DNA of 7,020 nt from Methylocystaceae bacterium (lineage in GTDB: Bacteria; Pseudomonadota; Alphaproteobacteria; Rhizobiales; Beijerinckiaceae), in the NCBI GenBank assembly GCA_003152255.1, contig PLZT01000505.1, positions 1 through 7,020 on the forward strand. The letters run 5' to 3'. The notes under the pieces were generated by a model that worked only from the letters and a program-made list of their open reading frames with translations, had not been told where the DNA came from and did not search any database. Below are positions 1-6,470 of this stretch, one piece after another. The position numbers and the translations under genes were made by a program. The first letter of the stretch is position 1; each line of letters begins with the position of its first letter.

Positions 1-195
1 CTGGCGAGACGCGGCGAGGAAGTCGATTATCCGACCATTCTCGCGGATGTGAAGAGGCGCGACGAACGCGACAGCGCCCGCGCCGTGGCCCCGCTCAAAC
101 CCGCCGCCGACGCGGTGACGCTCGACACCAGCGACCTCGACATAGAAGCGGCCTTTCGCGCCGCGGTGGCGATTGTCGAAAAGGCGCGGGGATGA
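1..195 (+). CDS. cmk: Cytidylate kinase, C-terminal 64 residues (5' end outside window)
   Basis: This is the C-terminal part of CMP/dCMP kinase, the cytosolic enzyme that phosphorylates CMP and dCMP with ATP in pyrimidine nucleotide synthesis. Frame 1 is open from the window edge to TGA at 193-195. The peptide contains the family's C-terminal signature: [20 protein letters not shown] followed by [11 protein letters not shown]. The RRDxRDSxRxxAPL arginine-rich stretch belongs to the mobile LID/nucleotide-binding end of Cmk, and LDTSxLD precedes the final helix. The end (IVEKARG) is normal for the family, so only the 5' part is missing. The stop codon overlaps the gluQRS start by 4 bp (ATGA), which suggests co-transcription and translational coupling. 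The assignment rests on motif recognition of a 64-residue tail. Confidence 0.9.
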   Translation: MARRGEEVDYPTILADVKRRDERDSARAVAPLKPAADAVTLDTSDLDIEAAFRAAVAIVEKARG

Positions 196-1187
196 CCGCG
201 GCGCGCCGCGTGTTTCGCTTCGCGCCCTCGCCGAACGGTTTTCTGCATCTGGGCCACGCTTTTTCGGCGCTGCTGAATCATGAACTCGCAAACGAATGCG
301 GCGGGCGCTTTCTGCTGCGCATCGAGGACATAGATCTTTCGCGCGCGAGGCCCGAGTTCGAGGCGGCGATTTATGAAGATCTGGCTTGGCTGAAGCTTGA
401 TTGGGAGCGCCCCGTGCGAAAACAGTCCGAGCATTTCGCCGACTATTTTTGCGCGCTCGAAAAGCTGGAGGCGCTGGGGCTGCTCTATCCGTGCCCCTGC
501 ACGCGCGCCGACATCGCGCGCGCCGCGCCCAAGGATGGCCCGCGCGATCCCGACGGCGCGCCGCTCTATCCGGGAACTTGCCGGAACAAGCCGCGCCCGC
601 CGATCCGCGAGGTCTTGCGCGCGGGAGGAGTCGCGTTGCGGCTGGATATGGCGAAGGCGCTGACGATGGCACAACCGTCATTGCGAGCGGAGCGAAGCAA
701 TCCAGGGGCCGCATGTGACTCCTGGATTGCTTCGCCCACGGCTCGCAATGACGGCCCAGAGGCGTCCCTTGCATGGCGCGAATTTGGCGTCGGCGATGTC
801 GCGGCGCGGCCGGAGCAATGGGGCGACGTTGTTTTGGCGCGCAAGGACACGCCGACGAGCTATCATCTCGCGGTCGTCGTCGACGACGCGCTCCAGGGCG
901 TCACCGACGTCGTGCGCGGCAAGGATCTTTTTCATGCGACGAGCGTGCATCGGCTGTTGCAACACCTGCTCGGTCTCCCCGCGCCAGATTATCGCCATCA
1001 CGAACTGTTGCTGGACGCGCGCGGCGAAAAACTTTCGAAGAACCGGGAGTCCAAAACGCTGCGCGAATTGCGCGCCGAGGGCGTGACTCCTCTGGAGGCG
1101 CGGGACGCCGCAAGCGCCCTCATCCGACCCTTGCTGACGCAAGGGCCACCTTCTCCCACAAGTGGGAGAAGGAGCGGAGCCGTTTGA
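192..1187 (+). CDS. gluQRS: Glutamyl-Q tRNA(Asp) synthetase with two repeat-derived segments
   Basis: GluQRS is a truncated glutamyl-tRNA synthetase paralogue that lacks the anticodon-binding domain. It activates glutamate and attaches it to queuosine-34 of tRNA-Asp. Visible features are [13 protein letters not shown] (HIGH-type motif, residues 10-22), RIED (43-46), zinc ligands C101, C103, Y126 and C130, [10 protein letters not shown] (223-232), VRGKDL (241-246), and KLSKN (280-284), the KMSKS-type loop. All catalytic landmarks are intact. At 331 aa the protein is longer than the usual ~280-300. The excess comes from a palindromic DNA repeat encoding about residues 162-188, between [10 protein letters not shown] and WREFGVGD, and from a second repeat encoding about residues 309-331 and reaching almost to the stop codon. 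The ATG overlaps the cmk stop (ATGA), so expression is probably coupled to cmk. The Shine-Dalgarno sequence is weak (GCGGGG just upstream). The family call is very secure; whether the enlarged protein is active is inference. Confidence 0.93.
   Translation: MTAARRVFRFAPSPNGFLHLGHAFSALLNHELANECGGRFLLRIEDIDLSRARPEFEAAIYEDLAWLKLDWERPVRKQSEHFADYFCALEKLEALGLLYPCPCTRADIARAAPKDGPRDPDGAPLYPGTCRNKPRPPIREVLRAGGVALRLDMAKALTMAQPSLRAERSNPGAACDSWIASPTARNDGPEASLAWREFGVGDVAARPEQWGDVVLARKDTPTSYHLAVVVDDALQGVTDVVRGKDLFHATSVHRLLQHLLGLPAPDYRHHELLLDARGEKLSKNRESKTLRELRAEGVTPLEARDAASALIRPLLTQGPPSPTSGRRSGAV
675..754. repeat. Dispersed palindromic repeat (MITE/REP-like), inserted in frame in gluQRS
   Basis: This is an 80-bp imperfect palindrome. 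The left arm 675-706 begins CCGTCATTGCGAGC and ends GCGAAGCAATCCAGG. The right arm 721-754 is its inverse, beginning CCTGGATTGCTTCGC and ending GCTCGCAATGACGG. The arms match perfectly over their outer 14 and inner 15 bases, with a short mismatched segment between (3 versus 5 nt), and the loop is 707-720. The CGTCATTGCGAGCGAAGCGAAGCAATCCAGG pattern is a widely dispersed intergenic repeat in rhizobial and related genomes (from memory, not searched). Here it lies inside an open frame, where it encodes about 27 residues (LRAERSNPG...[11 protein letters not shown]). I see no clear target-site duplication. Confidence 0.9.
1116..1172. repeat. Second dispersed repeat with two hairpins, forming the gluQRS 3' end
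   Basis: Two adjacent perfect stem-loops lie here. CCCTTGC (1128-1134) pairs with GCAAGGG (1139-1145) around the loop TGAC. CCTTCTCCCAC (1149-1159) pairs with GTGGGAGAAGG (1162-1172) around AA. The preceding GCCCTCATCCG and the linking GCCACC match the common rhizobial repeat CCCTCATCCGGCCC...GGGCCACCTTCTCCCGCnnGCGGGAGAAGG, recognised from memory. The element is translated in frame as the last ~23 codons of gluQRS, with the stop 13-15 bases beyond the second stem. The GC-rich 11-bp stem could impede transcription at the operon end, but no T-tract follows it, so I do not call it an intrinsic terminator. Confidence 0.8.
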
Positions 1188-1276
1188 TTCGACCTCATTA
1201 ATTTAAATCGTAAGGGCGCATCGCTTTCGCGCCATAAGACTCGCGCGACTCCAGCCGTTCATGGCACAATGGCGAC

Positions 1277-1281
1277 GGGAG
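1277..1281 (+). promoter_or_regulatory. Ribosome binding site deciding the putA start
   Basis: GGGAG lies 5 nt before the ATG at 1287. The in-frame ATG at 1269 has no purine-rich sequence at a usable distance, so the downstream ATG is preferred. Confidence 0.55.
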
Positions 1282-1286
1282 CCGTC

Positions 1287-4200
1287 ATGCCGCAGGATGT
1301 TCCAGTCTTCGCCGCGCCCTACGCGCCGCCCGACGAGGCGCTCGCGCAAGACTTGCTTGCGACGAAACCAAGCACCGAGGGCGCCACCGCGACGCAAGAC
1401 CTCGCGCGAAAACTGCTCGCTTTGACGCGGGCGAGGCGCGGGGGGATCGGCGGCGTCGAGGATTTCCTGCACGAATTCGCGCTCTCCTCGCGCGAGGGGC
1501 TCGCCGTCATGGCGCTGGCGGAATCGCTGCTGCGCGTTCCGGACGATGCGACGCTCGACAGGCTGCTCGCCGACCGCCTCAAGGCGGGGGACTTCGCGCA
1601 TCATCACAGCGTCTCCGACTCACTCTTGGCGCAAGCCTGCGCCTTCGCGCTCGGACTCTCGGCGCGCGTGATCGCGGCGGAAGAGTCGCCGCGCGTCATT
1701 GTCGCCGATCTCGCGCGCCGCCTCGGCGCTCCGTCGCTGCGCGCCGCGGCGAAACAAGCGATGCGGCTGATGGGCGCGCATTTCGTCTATGGCGAGACGA
1801 TTCAATCGGCGCTGGAGCGCGCCAAGAGCGACGGCGGCCGCCATTCCTTCGACATGCTTGGCGAAGCGGCGCGTAGCGCTGACGACGCCGAGCGCTATTT
1901 CAACGCCTATGCCGGCGCGATCAAGGCCATTGGCGCGGCGGCGGGGAACGCCACGGATCGTCCGGGGATTTCCGTAAAGCTCTCGGCGCTGCACCCGCGC
2001 TACGAAGCGATCTCGCGCGTTCGCGTGCTCGCCGAACTCACGCCGCGCCTGCTCGAACTCGCCCGTCTCGCCGAGGCGCATGATCTCGTCCTCACGGTCG
2101 ACGCGGAGGAGGCCGACCGGCTCGAACTCTCGCTCGAGGTTTTCGCGCGCGTGCTCGCCGATCCGTCGCTCAAGGATTGGGACGGCTTTGGGCTCGCGGT
2201 GCAGGCCTATCAGAAGCGCGCGCTCGCGGTGATCGATCATGTCGCGGCGCTGGCGCGGGCCCATGATCGCCGGCTCGCCGTTCGGCTGGTGAAGGGCGCC
2301 TATTGGGACAGCGAGATCAAGCGCGCGCAGGAGCGCGGCCTCGCGGACTATCCGGTGTTCACGCGCAAGGCGATGACCGACGCCAACTACCTCGCCTGCG
2401 CGCGGCTTATGCTCGCGAGCGAGCGGCTATATCCGCAATTCGCCACGCATAACGCGCTGACCGTCGCGGCTGTCATCACGGAGGCCGGGGCGCGCGAAAA
2501 CTTCGAGTTTCAGCGGCTGCACGGCATGGGCGAGGCGCTGGCGGCGGCGGCGTTTGAACGGTCTCGCATTCCCTGGCGCATCTATGCGCCGGTGGGGCCG
2601 CACCGCGATCTTCTCGCCTATCTCGTGCGCCGCCTGATCGAGAACGGCGCCAATTCTTCTTTCGTCGCGCGCGCGGCCGATCCCTTGACGCCGGAGTCGA
2701 CGCTGCTCGCCGACCCTTACGCGCTGATCGGCGCGCCCGAACAGGCGCGCAACCAACGCATCGTCGCGCCCGCCGAAATTTATTCGCCGCTGCGCGCCAA
2801 TTCCGCCGGCGTCGAGTTTGGCGACAACGCCGCGCTTTCCGCCCTGCGCGGCGAGATCGACGCCGCGCGCGGACGCCGTGTCGCCGCCACTCCCTCGCAA
2901 AGCGCGGCGATAAAACCGCGCGCCTGCGTCTCGCCGATAGACGGCGCGAAGATCGGGGACGTCGCCGAGGCCGACGCCGGCGCCGTCGACGCCGCGATGG
3001 AAGCGGCGCGGACAGGCTTTCGCGACTGGAGCGCGACAAGCGTCGAGACACGCGCCAGCGCGATCGAGCGCGCCGCCGATCTGATCGAGGCGCGGCGCGG
3101 ATCGTTGATCGCTCTGTTGCAAAGCGAAGCCGGCAAGACGCTCGACGACGCGCTGGCGGAAATCCGCGAGGCGGCCGATCTTTGCCGCTATTACGCGCGG
3201 CAGGCGCGCGAGATTTGCCGCGAGACGGCCTTGCCGGGACCGACTGGCGAGGAAAATACCTTGCGGCGGATCGGGCGCGGCGTCTTCGTCTGCATCTCGC
3301 CGTGGAATTTTCCGCTGGCGATTTTCATCGGCCAGATCGCGGCCGCGCTGACCGCCGGCAATAGCGTCGCCGCCAAGGCCGCCGAACAGACGCCGCTCGT
3401 CGCCTTCGAGGCGGTGAAGCTGCTCATCGAGGCGGGCGTCCCGCGGGCGGCGCTGCGGTTTTTGCCGGGCGGCGGCGACATTGGCGCGCTGCTCGTCGCG
3501 CATCCAGCCTGCGCCGGCGTCGTCTTCACCGGATCGCTCGAGGTCGCCAAGACGATCAACCGCGCGTTGGCGGAAAAGCCCGGCCCAATCGTTCCGCTCA
3601 TCGCCGAAACCGGCGGCGTCAATGCGATGATCGTCGACTCGACCGCGCTGCTGGAACAGGTCGCCGACGATGTTATGACCTCCGCCTTCCATTCGGCGGG
3701 CCAACGTTGCTCGGCGCTGAGGCTCTTATGCATGCAGGAGGATATCGCGCGCCCCTGCCTTGCGTTGATCGAGGGCGCCGCGCGCGAGCTTCGCTTAGGC
3801 GATCCGCGGGACATCGCGACCCATATCGGCCCGGTGATCGACGCCGAGGCCAAGGCGCGGCTGGAGGCCTATCTCGCGCGGCGGGCGCGGGAAGGCCGCG
3901 TGATCTACAATGGCGCCGCGCTGGACAAGGGCTTTTACGTCGCGCCGCATATTGTTCGACTCGACCATGTCCGTGATCTCGCGGAGGAGATCTTCGGGCC
4001 CGTGCTGCATGTCGTGACCTGGCGCGCGGAGGACTTCGGCGCGTTGATCGAGCAGATCGCGGCCATGGGTTACGGCCTCACGCTTGGGCTGGAGACGCGC
4101 ATCGAACAACGCCAGCGAGAACTCGCGGCAGGAGCGCCGGCGGGCAATATCTACGTCAATCGCAACATGATCGGAGCCGTCGTCGGCGGCCAGCCCTTCG

Positions 4201-4337
4201 GCGGCTTTGGCCTCTCCGGCACGGGGCCGAAGGCCGGCGGACCCGATTATCTTCGCCGGTTCACGCGTGAAGTCACGCTGAGCGTGAACACGGCCGCGGC
4301 GGGCGGCGACGCCGGCTTGATGGCGATGGAGGAATAG
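1287..4337 (+). CDS. putA: Bifunctional proline dehydrogenase / L-glutamate gamma-semialdehyde dehydrogenase PutA
   Basis: PutA oxidises proline to glutamate in two steps. An FAD-dependent proline dehydrogenase feeds electrons to the membrane quinone pool, and an NAD-dependent P5C/semialdehyde dehydrogenase follows, with channelling between the sites. Numbered from M1 at 1287 (1016 aa), the N-terminal ~60-130 residues are helical arm sequence. The PRODH barrel shows SVKLSALHPRYE (229-240), TVDAEEADRLELS (270-282), RLVKGAYW (333-340), YPQFATHNA (382-390) and YAPVGPHRDLL (433-443), followed by RRLIENGA with the proline-binding arginine pair. The aldehyde dehydrogenase half shows SPWNFPLAIFIGQ (671-683), FTGS (747-750), AETGG with general base E774, and AGQRCSALR with catalytic C808, then EEIFGP and PFGGFGLSGTGPKAGGPDYL. 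There is no N-terminal ribbon-helix-helix domain, so unlike E. coli PutA it should not be an autoregulator. The length fits the minimal alphaproteobacterial type (Bradyrhizobium PutA is ~1000 aa). The alternative start at 1269 adds 6 residues. No putR-like regulator is adjacent. Confidence 0.97.
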   Translation: MPQDVPVFAAPYAPPDEALAQDLLATKPSTEGATATQDLARKLLALTRARRGGIGGVEDFLHEFALSSREGLAVMALAESLLRVPDDATLDRLLADRLKAGDFAHHHSVSDSLLAQACAFALGLSARVIAAEESPRVIVADLARRLGAPSLRAAAKQAMRLMGAHFVYGETIQSALERAKSDGGRHSFDMLGEAARSADDAERYFNAYAGAIKAIGAAAGNATDRPGISVKLSALHPRYEAISRVRVLAELTPRLLELARLAEAHDLVLTVDAEEADRLELSLEVFARVLADPSLKDWDGFGLAVQAYQKRALAVIDHVAALARAHDRRLAVRLVKGAYWDSEIKRAQERGLADYPVFTRKAMTDANYLACARLMLASERLYPQFATHNALTVAAVITEAGARENFEFQRLHGMGEALAAAAFERSRIPWRIYAPVGPHRDLLAYLVRRLIENGANSSFVARAADPLTPESTLLADPYALIGAPEQARNQRIVAPAEIYSPLRANSAGVEFGDNAALSALRGEIDAARGRRVAATPSQSAAIKPRACVSPIDGAKIGDVAEADAGAVDAAMEAARTGFRDWSATSVETRASAIERAADLIEARRGSLIALLQSEAGKTLDDALAEIREAADLCRYYARQAREICRETALPGPTGEENTLRRIGRGVFVCISPWNFPLAIFIGQIAAALTAGNSVAAKAAEQTPLVAFEAVKLLIEAGVPRAALRFLPGGGDIGALLVAHPACAGVVFTGSLEVAKTINRALAEKPGPIVPLIAETGGVNAMIVDSTALLEQVADDVMTSAFHSAGQRCSALRLLCMQEDIARPCLALIEGAARELRLGDPRDIATHIGPVIDAEAKARLEAYLARRAREGRVIYNGAALDKGFYVAPHIVRLDHVRDLAEEIFGPVLHVVTWRAEDFGALIEQIAAMGYGLTLGLETRIEQRQRELAAGAPAGNIYVNRNMIGAVVGGQPFGGFGLSGTGPKAGGPDYLRRFTREVTLSVNTAAAGGDAGLMAMEE

Positions 4338-4339
4338 GA

Positions 4340-4356
4340 AGGCGGGCCGACCGCCT
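4340..4356 (+). terminator. Weak stem-loop just after putA
   Basis: AGGCGG (4340-4345) and CCGCCT (4351-4356) form a perfect 6-bp stem with loop GCCGA, starting 2 bases after the putA stop. No T-run follows, so termination activity is uncertain. It could instead be a 3' stabilising hairpin. Confidence 0.3.
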
Positions 4357-4381
4357 AAGGTTGCATTCGCTGGGGCGTCGT

Positions 4382-4397
4382 GGCACATCAATGTGCC
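4382..4397 (+). promoter_or_regulatory. Inverted repeat upstream of the small exported protein gene
   Basis: GGCACA-TCAA-TGTGCC is a perfect 6-bp inverted repeat with a 4-nt loop, ending 29 bp before the start codon at 4427. It could be a 5' UTR hairpin or an operator half-site pair. The sequence does not distinguish these, and no regulator can be named. Confidence 0.35.
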
Positions 4398-4426
4398 GCC
4401 GCACGATGAAATAGAGGAAGACCGTT

Positions 4427-4675
4427 ATGCGCAAACTGGTTTGGATCGCGATCCCGTTCGCGCTTTTGGCGTCGGCGCCGGCGTTCGCCCAAGGCACTCC
4501 CGAACAACGCGAGGCCTGTAACGACGACGCATTCAGATTTTGCAATGACGACGTCCCCGACGCGATAGCCGTGGAAAAATGCCTTCGGGCGCACATGCGC
4601 GCGCTCAGCCCCAAGTGTCGTCGGGAATTTGCCGGAGGCGCATCCGGGAAGGCGCGTCGCGCGCCACAAGAGTGA
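4427..4675 (+). CDS. Small exported four-cysteine protein, GLG1-type cysteine-rich repeat
   Basis: This is an 82-aa protein of unknown function. Residues 1-21 form a clear Sec signal peptide: MRKL, a hydrophobic core (VWIAIPFALLA), and the cleavage site A19-F-A21 before Q22. The mature ~61 residues contain four cysteines, C31, C39, C52 and C64, in the pattern C-x7-C-x12-C-x11-C. The surroundings (ACNDDAFRFC, VEKCLRAHMRALSPKC) resemble the cysteine-rich GLG1-type repeat found in many short periplasmic alphaproteobacterial proteins. Two disulfides in the periplasm are likely. The C-terminal tail (GGASGKARRAPQE) is basic and probably disordered. A strong Shine-Dalgarno GAGGA (4414-4418) lies 8 nt before the ATG, supporting both the gene and its start. 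It sits 89 bp after putA on the same strand, so read-through is possible, but no functional link is shown. The family resemblance is from memory and moderately confident; the exported, disulfide-rich nature is well supported. Confidence 0.8.
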   Translation: MRKLVWIAIPFALLASAPAFAQGTPEQREACNDDAFRFCNDDVPDAIAVEKCLRAHMRALSPKCRREFAGGASGKARRAPQE

Positions 4676-4833
4676 GGAAACTTTACCGGGACGATTTCGC
4701 TCACGTCCTGACGCGCCAGCGCCGACAAAGGCGCGGTCGCGATCTTCAGACTCATTTGCGGACCGTCATCTGCGCCCTTACAACCGCGGCAGCGCTTAAG
4801 CAATAACCCCGCCATCTGGCGCGATAGCGGACG

Positions 4834-4866
4834 ACGGCCCCGCCCCGACGTATCGCCGGCCGTTTT
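4834..4866 (+). terminator. Possible terminator between the two convergent small genes
   Basis: ACGGCC (4834-4839) pairs with GGCCGT (4858-4863), and the stem runs straight into TTTT (4863-4866). The 18-nt loop is long and the T-run short, so this is only a candidate. Otherwise the 232-bp stretch 4676-4907, between the exported-protein gene and the convergent membrane-protein gene, holds nothing I can identify: open frames there lack family signatures, and the only other structure is a 5-bp hairpin at 4719-4734. Confidence 0.22.
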
Positions 4867-4907
4867 CGTCTCCAGCGATTCGCGAGCGCTTAGAGGGCGC
4901 GCGACCC

Positions 4908-5078
4908 TTATCTGGCCGAGGATGTGGCTTTGCCGACCTCGGCGGAGGTTCCGCTCCCCGATGACGGGCCTACCATATCCACGAACTTGAAGAACAAGAC
5001 CGCTATAAAAACTACCGCGACGATCACCGCGAGCACAGGCATCGCGATGCCTGCGTCGTCGTTGGCGAGCCGTGACAT
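4908..5078 (-). CDS. 56-aa single-pass membrane protein, function unknown
   Basis: I do not recognise the family. The protein starts MSRLANDDAG and has one strongly hydrophobic segment at about residues 11-30 (IAMPVLAVIVAVVFIAVLFF). KFVDMV and a short Ser/Gly/Thr-rich, probably disordered tail follow. The acidic N-terminus and K31 after the segment leave topology ambiguous. The start is chosen because the minus strand carries GAGGA 7 nt before this ATG. The same frame is open to an upstream ATG at 5162, which would add 28 residues (MHPSQLTNRRSQ...), but that extension has three cysteines, no visible ribosome site, and would place the good Shine-Dalgarno inside the gene. It stands alone, convergent with the exported-protein gene and about 200 bp downstream of glsA on the same strand. 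It could be a small membrane modulator or anchor, but nothing here identifies a partner. Confidence 0.6.
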   Translation of the reverse strand: MSRLANDDAGIAMPVLAVIVAVVFIAVLFFKFVDMVGPSSGSGTSAEVGKATSSAR

Positions 5079-5099
5079 GAGCGTATCCTCTTGAGCAGC

Positions 5100-5124
5100 G
5101 GCGCACTCATTGCACCCGTGCGCC
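5100..5124 (-). promoter_or_regulatory. Inverted repeat upstream of the 56-aa membrane protein gene
   Basis: GGCGCAC (5100-5106) and GTGCGCC (5118-5124) are perfect 7-bp inverted arms separated by 11 bp, centred ~34 bp upstream of the start at 5078. The arrangement fits a dimeric-repressor operator or a 5' UTR stem. No regulator can be inferred. The rest of 5079-5276 shows no gene. Confidence 0.3.
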
Positions 5125-5276
5125 ATTTGCGATCGACGATTAGTTAACTGGCTCGGATGCAAATCTTATCAACCCCCGGCGCCCTGGGATTGCGGGCCGG
5201 CTACTGTGGACAGGGCGTTTGGCCATGGGGAAACCGGCCATCAGCCGACCTTGAAGGCCGACGAGCCACGTTTTGA

Positions 5277-6215
5277 TCAAGCGTCGTCCGTCCCGAAAAT
5301 CGACCAGCCCATGCGTTTAGCGAGCATTTCTAGCGCGGCTCGGCCCAAATGCGAATTGCCGTTGGCGTCGAGTCCGGGCGACCAGACGGCGATGGACGCC
5401 TTGCCTGGGGCGACCGCCAATATGCCGCCGCCGACCCCGCTCTTGCCCGGCAGGCCGACGCGATAGGCGAATTCTCCGGAACCGTCGTAATGGCCACAGG
5501 TCAGCATTAGCGCATTGATGCGTCGCGCGCGCTCGGGAGACACGACAGACAATCCGCTGTCCGGATTGCGCCCGGCGTGGGCGAGATAGCGCCCCGCCGT
5601 CGCAAGCTGACGACAGGACATGGCGATCGCGCAATGATGGAAGTAAACGCCAAGCGTGAAATCCACGGGATTGTCGATCACGCCGAAGGACTTCATGTAA
5701 TTTGCCAATGCTATGTTGCGAAAGCCGGTTCGCTTTTCGGACTCCGCCACCGCCCGGTCGACGTAGATCGTCTGGTCCTGGGCCACGAATTGCAGAAAGC
5801 GCAGGATTTCGCCGAGCGCTTCGCGCGGCTGATGCCCGGACAGAATCACGTCCGTCACCGCTATGGCGCCGGCGTTGATGAACGGATTGCGCGGCACGCC
5901 GCATTCGCGCTCCAGCTGCACGATGGAGTTGAATGGATTGCCGGATGGTTCGCGCCCGACGCGGCGCCACAGACGGTCGCCAACCATGCCCAGCGCCAGA
6001 GTTAGCGTGAAGACCTTGGAGATGCTCTGGATTGAAAAGGGCGTGTCGGCGTCGCCAGCGGCGTGGGCTTTCCCCTCGGCGTCGATGACCACCATGCCGA
6101 AGGAGCCGGCGTCGACGCGCGCGAGTTCGGGGATATAATTCGCGACCGCGCCGCGATCTTGACGCGCCGCCATTTCGGCGGCGATCTCGCGCACCACGGT
6201 TTGGAGATCGGTCAC
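5277..6215 (-). CDS. glsA: Glutaminase, serine-dependent beta-lactamase-like fold
   Basis: This cytosolic glutaminase hydrolyses L-glutamine to L-glutamate and ammonia; in bacteria it serves nitrogen balance and, in some, acid resistance. Numbered from a GTG at 6215 (312 aa), [12 protein letters not shown] opens the conserved region. Catalytic S64 and K67 lie in [11 protein letters not shown], followed by [12 protein letters not shown]114 in [11 protein letters not shown]191 in [19 protein letters not shown] with Y243, and KSGVGGGI with V261. [13 protein letters not shown] follows near the end. All active-site positions known for E. coli and Bacillus glutaminases appear present. The 312-aa length matches the family (~308-310). 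The start is uncertain: the GTG at 6215 ([12 protein letters not shown]) fits family alignment and has a purine run GAGAGAG close upstream; the GTG at 6227 gives 316 aa; the GTG at 6341 would add a 42-residue arginine- and tryptophan-rich extension unlike the family. No regulator or glutamate antiporter is adjacent. Confidence 0.93.
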   Translation of the reverse strand: MTDLQTVVREIAAEMAARQDRGAVANYIPELARVDAGSFGMVVIDAEGKAHAAGDADTPFSIQSISKVFTLTLALGMVGDRLWRRVGREPSGNPFNSIVQLERECGVPRNPFINAGAIAVTDVILSGHQPREALGEILRFLQFVAQDQTIYVDRAVAESEKRTGFRNIALANYMKSFGVIDNPVDFTLGVYFHHCAIAMSCRQLATAGRYLAHAGRNPDSGLSVVSPERARRINALMLTCGHYDGSGEFAYRVGLPGKSGVGGGILAVAPGKASIAVWSPGLDANGNSHLGRAALEMLAKRMGWSIFGTDDA

Positions 6216-6344
6216 GGGCTCTCTCACATTGATCGGCGGACCCGATTGGTCCGACGTTTCTCGGCGCCAATCGATCGGAAAGCATGGGACGCTAGCGAGA
6301 CAATAATTGGAGGCGCGCCATCGAGGATGATAGCGCCACACGTA

Positions 6345-6378
6345 AATTTTTGAAGAACTCGAATCTTTGAAGAACTCG
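6345..6378 (-). repeat. Tandem 17-bp direct repeat upstream of glsA
   Basis: AATTTTTGAAGAACTCG (6345-6361) is followed immediately by AATCTTTGAAGAACTCG (6362-6378): two 17-bp units with one mismatch and no spacer. On the minus strand each unit reads CGAGTTCTTCAAA. They lie 130-163 bp upstream of the preferred glsA start, in the most AT-rich part of that gap. They could be tandem operator sites or a simple replication-slippage duplication. The rest of 6216-6470 holds no gene. Confidence 0.75.
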
Positions 6379-6420
6379 CCTTCGTCCGCCTTCCGCTTCC
6401 CCGGACAAGGCAGCGATTGC

Positions 6421-6437
6421 GCAGGCCTCTGGCCCGC
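6421..6437 (-). terminator. Stem-loop downstream of tRNA-Val
   Basis: On the minus strand GCGGGCC-AGA-GGCCTGC folds into a 7-bp stem with one G-U pair, 34 bp past the tRNA 3' end. There is no T-run, so termination is only possible. A looser pair GCTCAT/ATGAGC (6436-6441, 6461-6466) lies between it and the tRNA. Confidence 0.22.
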
Positions 6438-6470
6438 TCATAATTCTGACTGTTTTCTCAATGAGCTAAA

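Noticed and set aside
27..674. 215-codon minus-strand open frame across cmk and gluQRS
   Set aside because: It covers two well-supported genes in the opposite direction and has no recognisable motif.
675..754. Palindrome as a CRISPR repeat, intrinsic terminator or IS terminal repeat
   Set aside because: It is a single copy here with no spacers, no T-run and no transposase. It matches a dispersed palindromic repeat and is coding.
1184..1212. putA promoter from TTGATT plus the AT-rich ATTAATTTAAAT stretch
   Set aside because: The region is AT-rich and plausible, but no -10 hexamer falls at 16-18 bp from TTGATT, so I do not assign one.
2427..3704. 425-codon open frame antisense to putA
   Set aside because: It is arginine-rich and low in complexity, typical of antisense frames in GC-rich genes. 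It lacks any family signature, and putA on the other strand is unmistakable.
4273..5106. 277-codon minus-strand open frame across the putA end and both small genes
   Set aside because: It has arginine/serine-rich shadow composition, and it conflicts with a strongly supported signal-peptide gene and a membrane-protein gene with its own ribosome site.
5225..5255. GGCCAT repeated on either side of GGGGAAACC downstream of glsA, as a terminator
   Set aside because: The arms are only 5 bp as an inverted pair, with an 11-bp gap and no T-run on the minus strand. Too weak to call.
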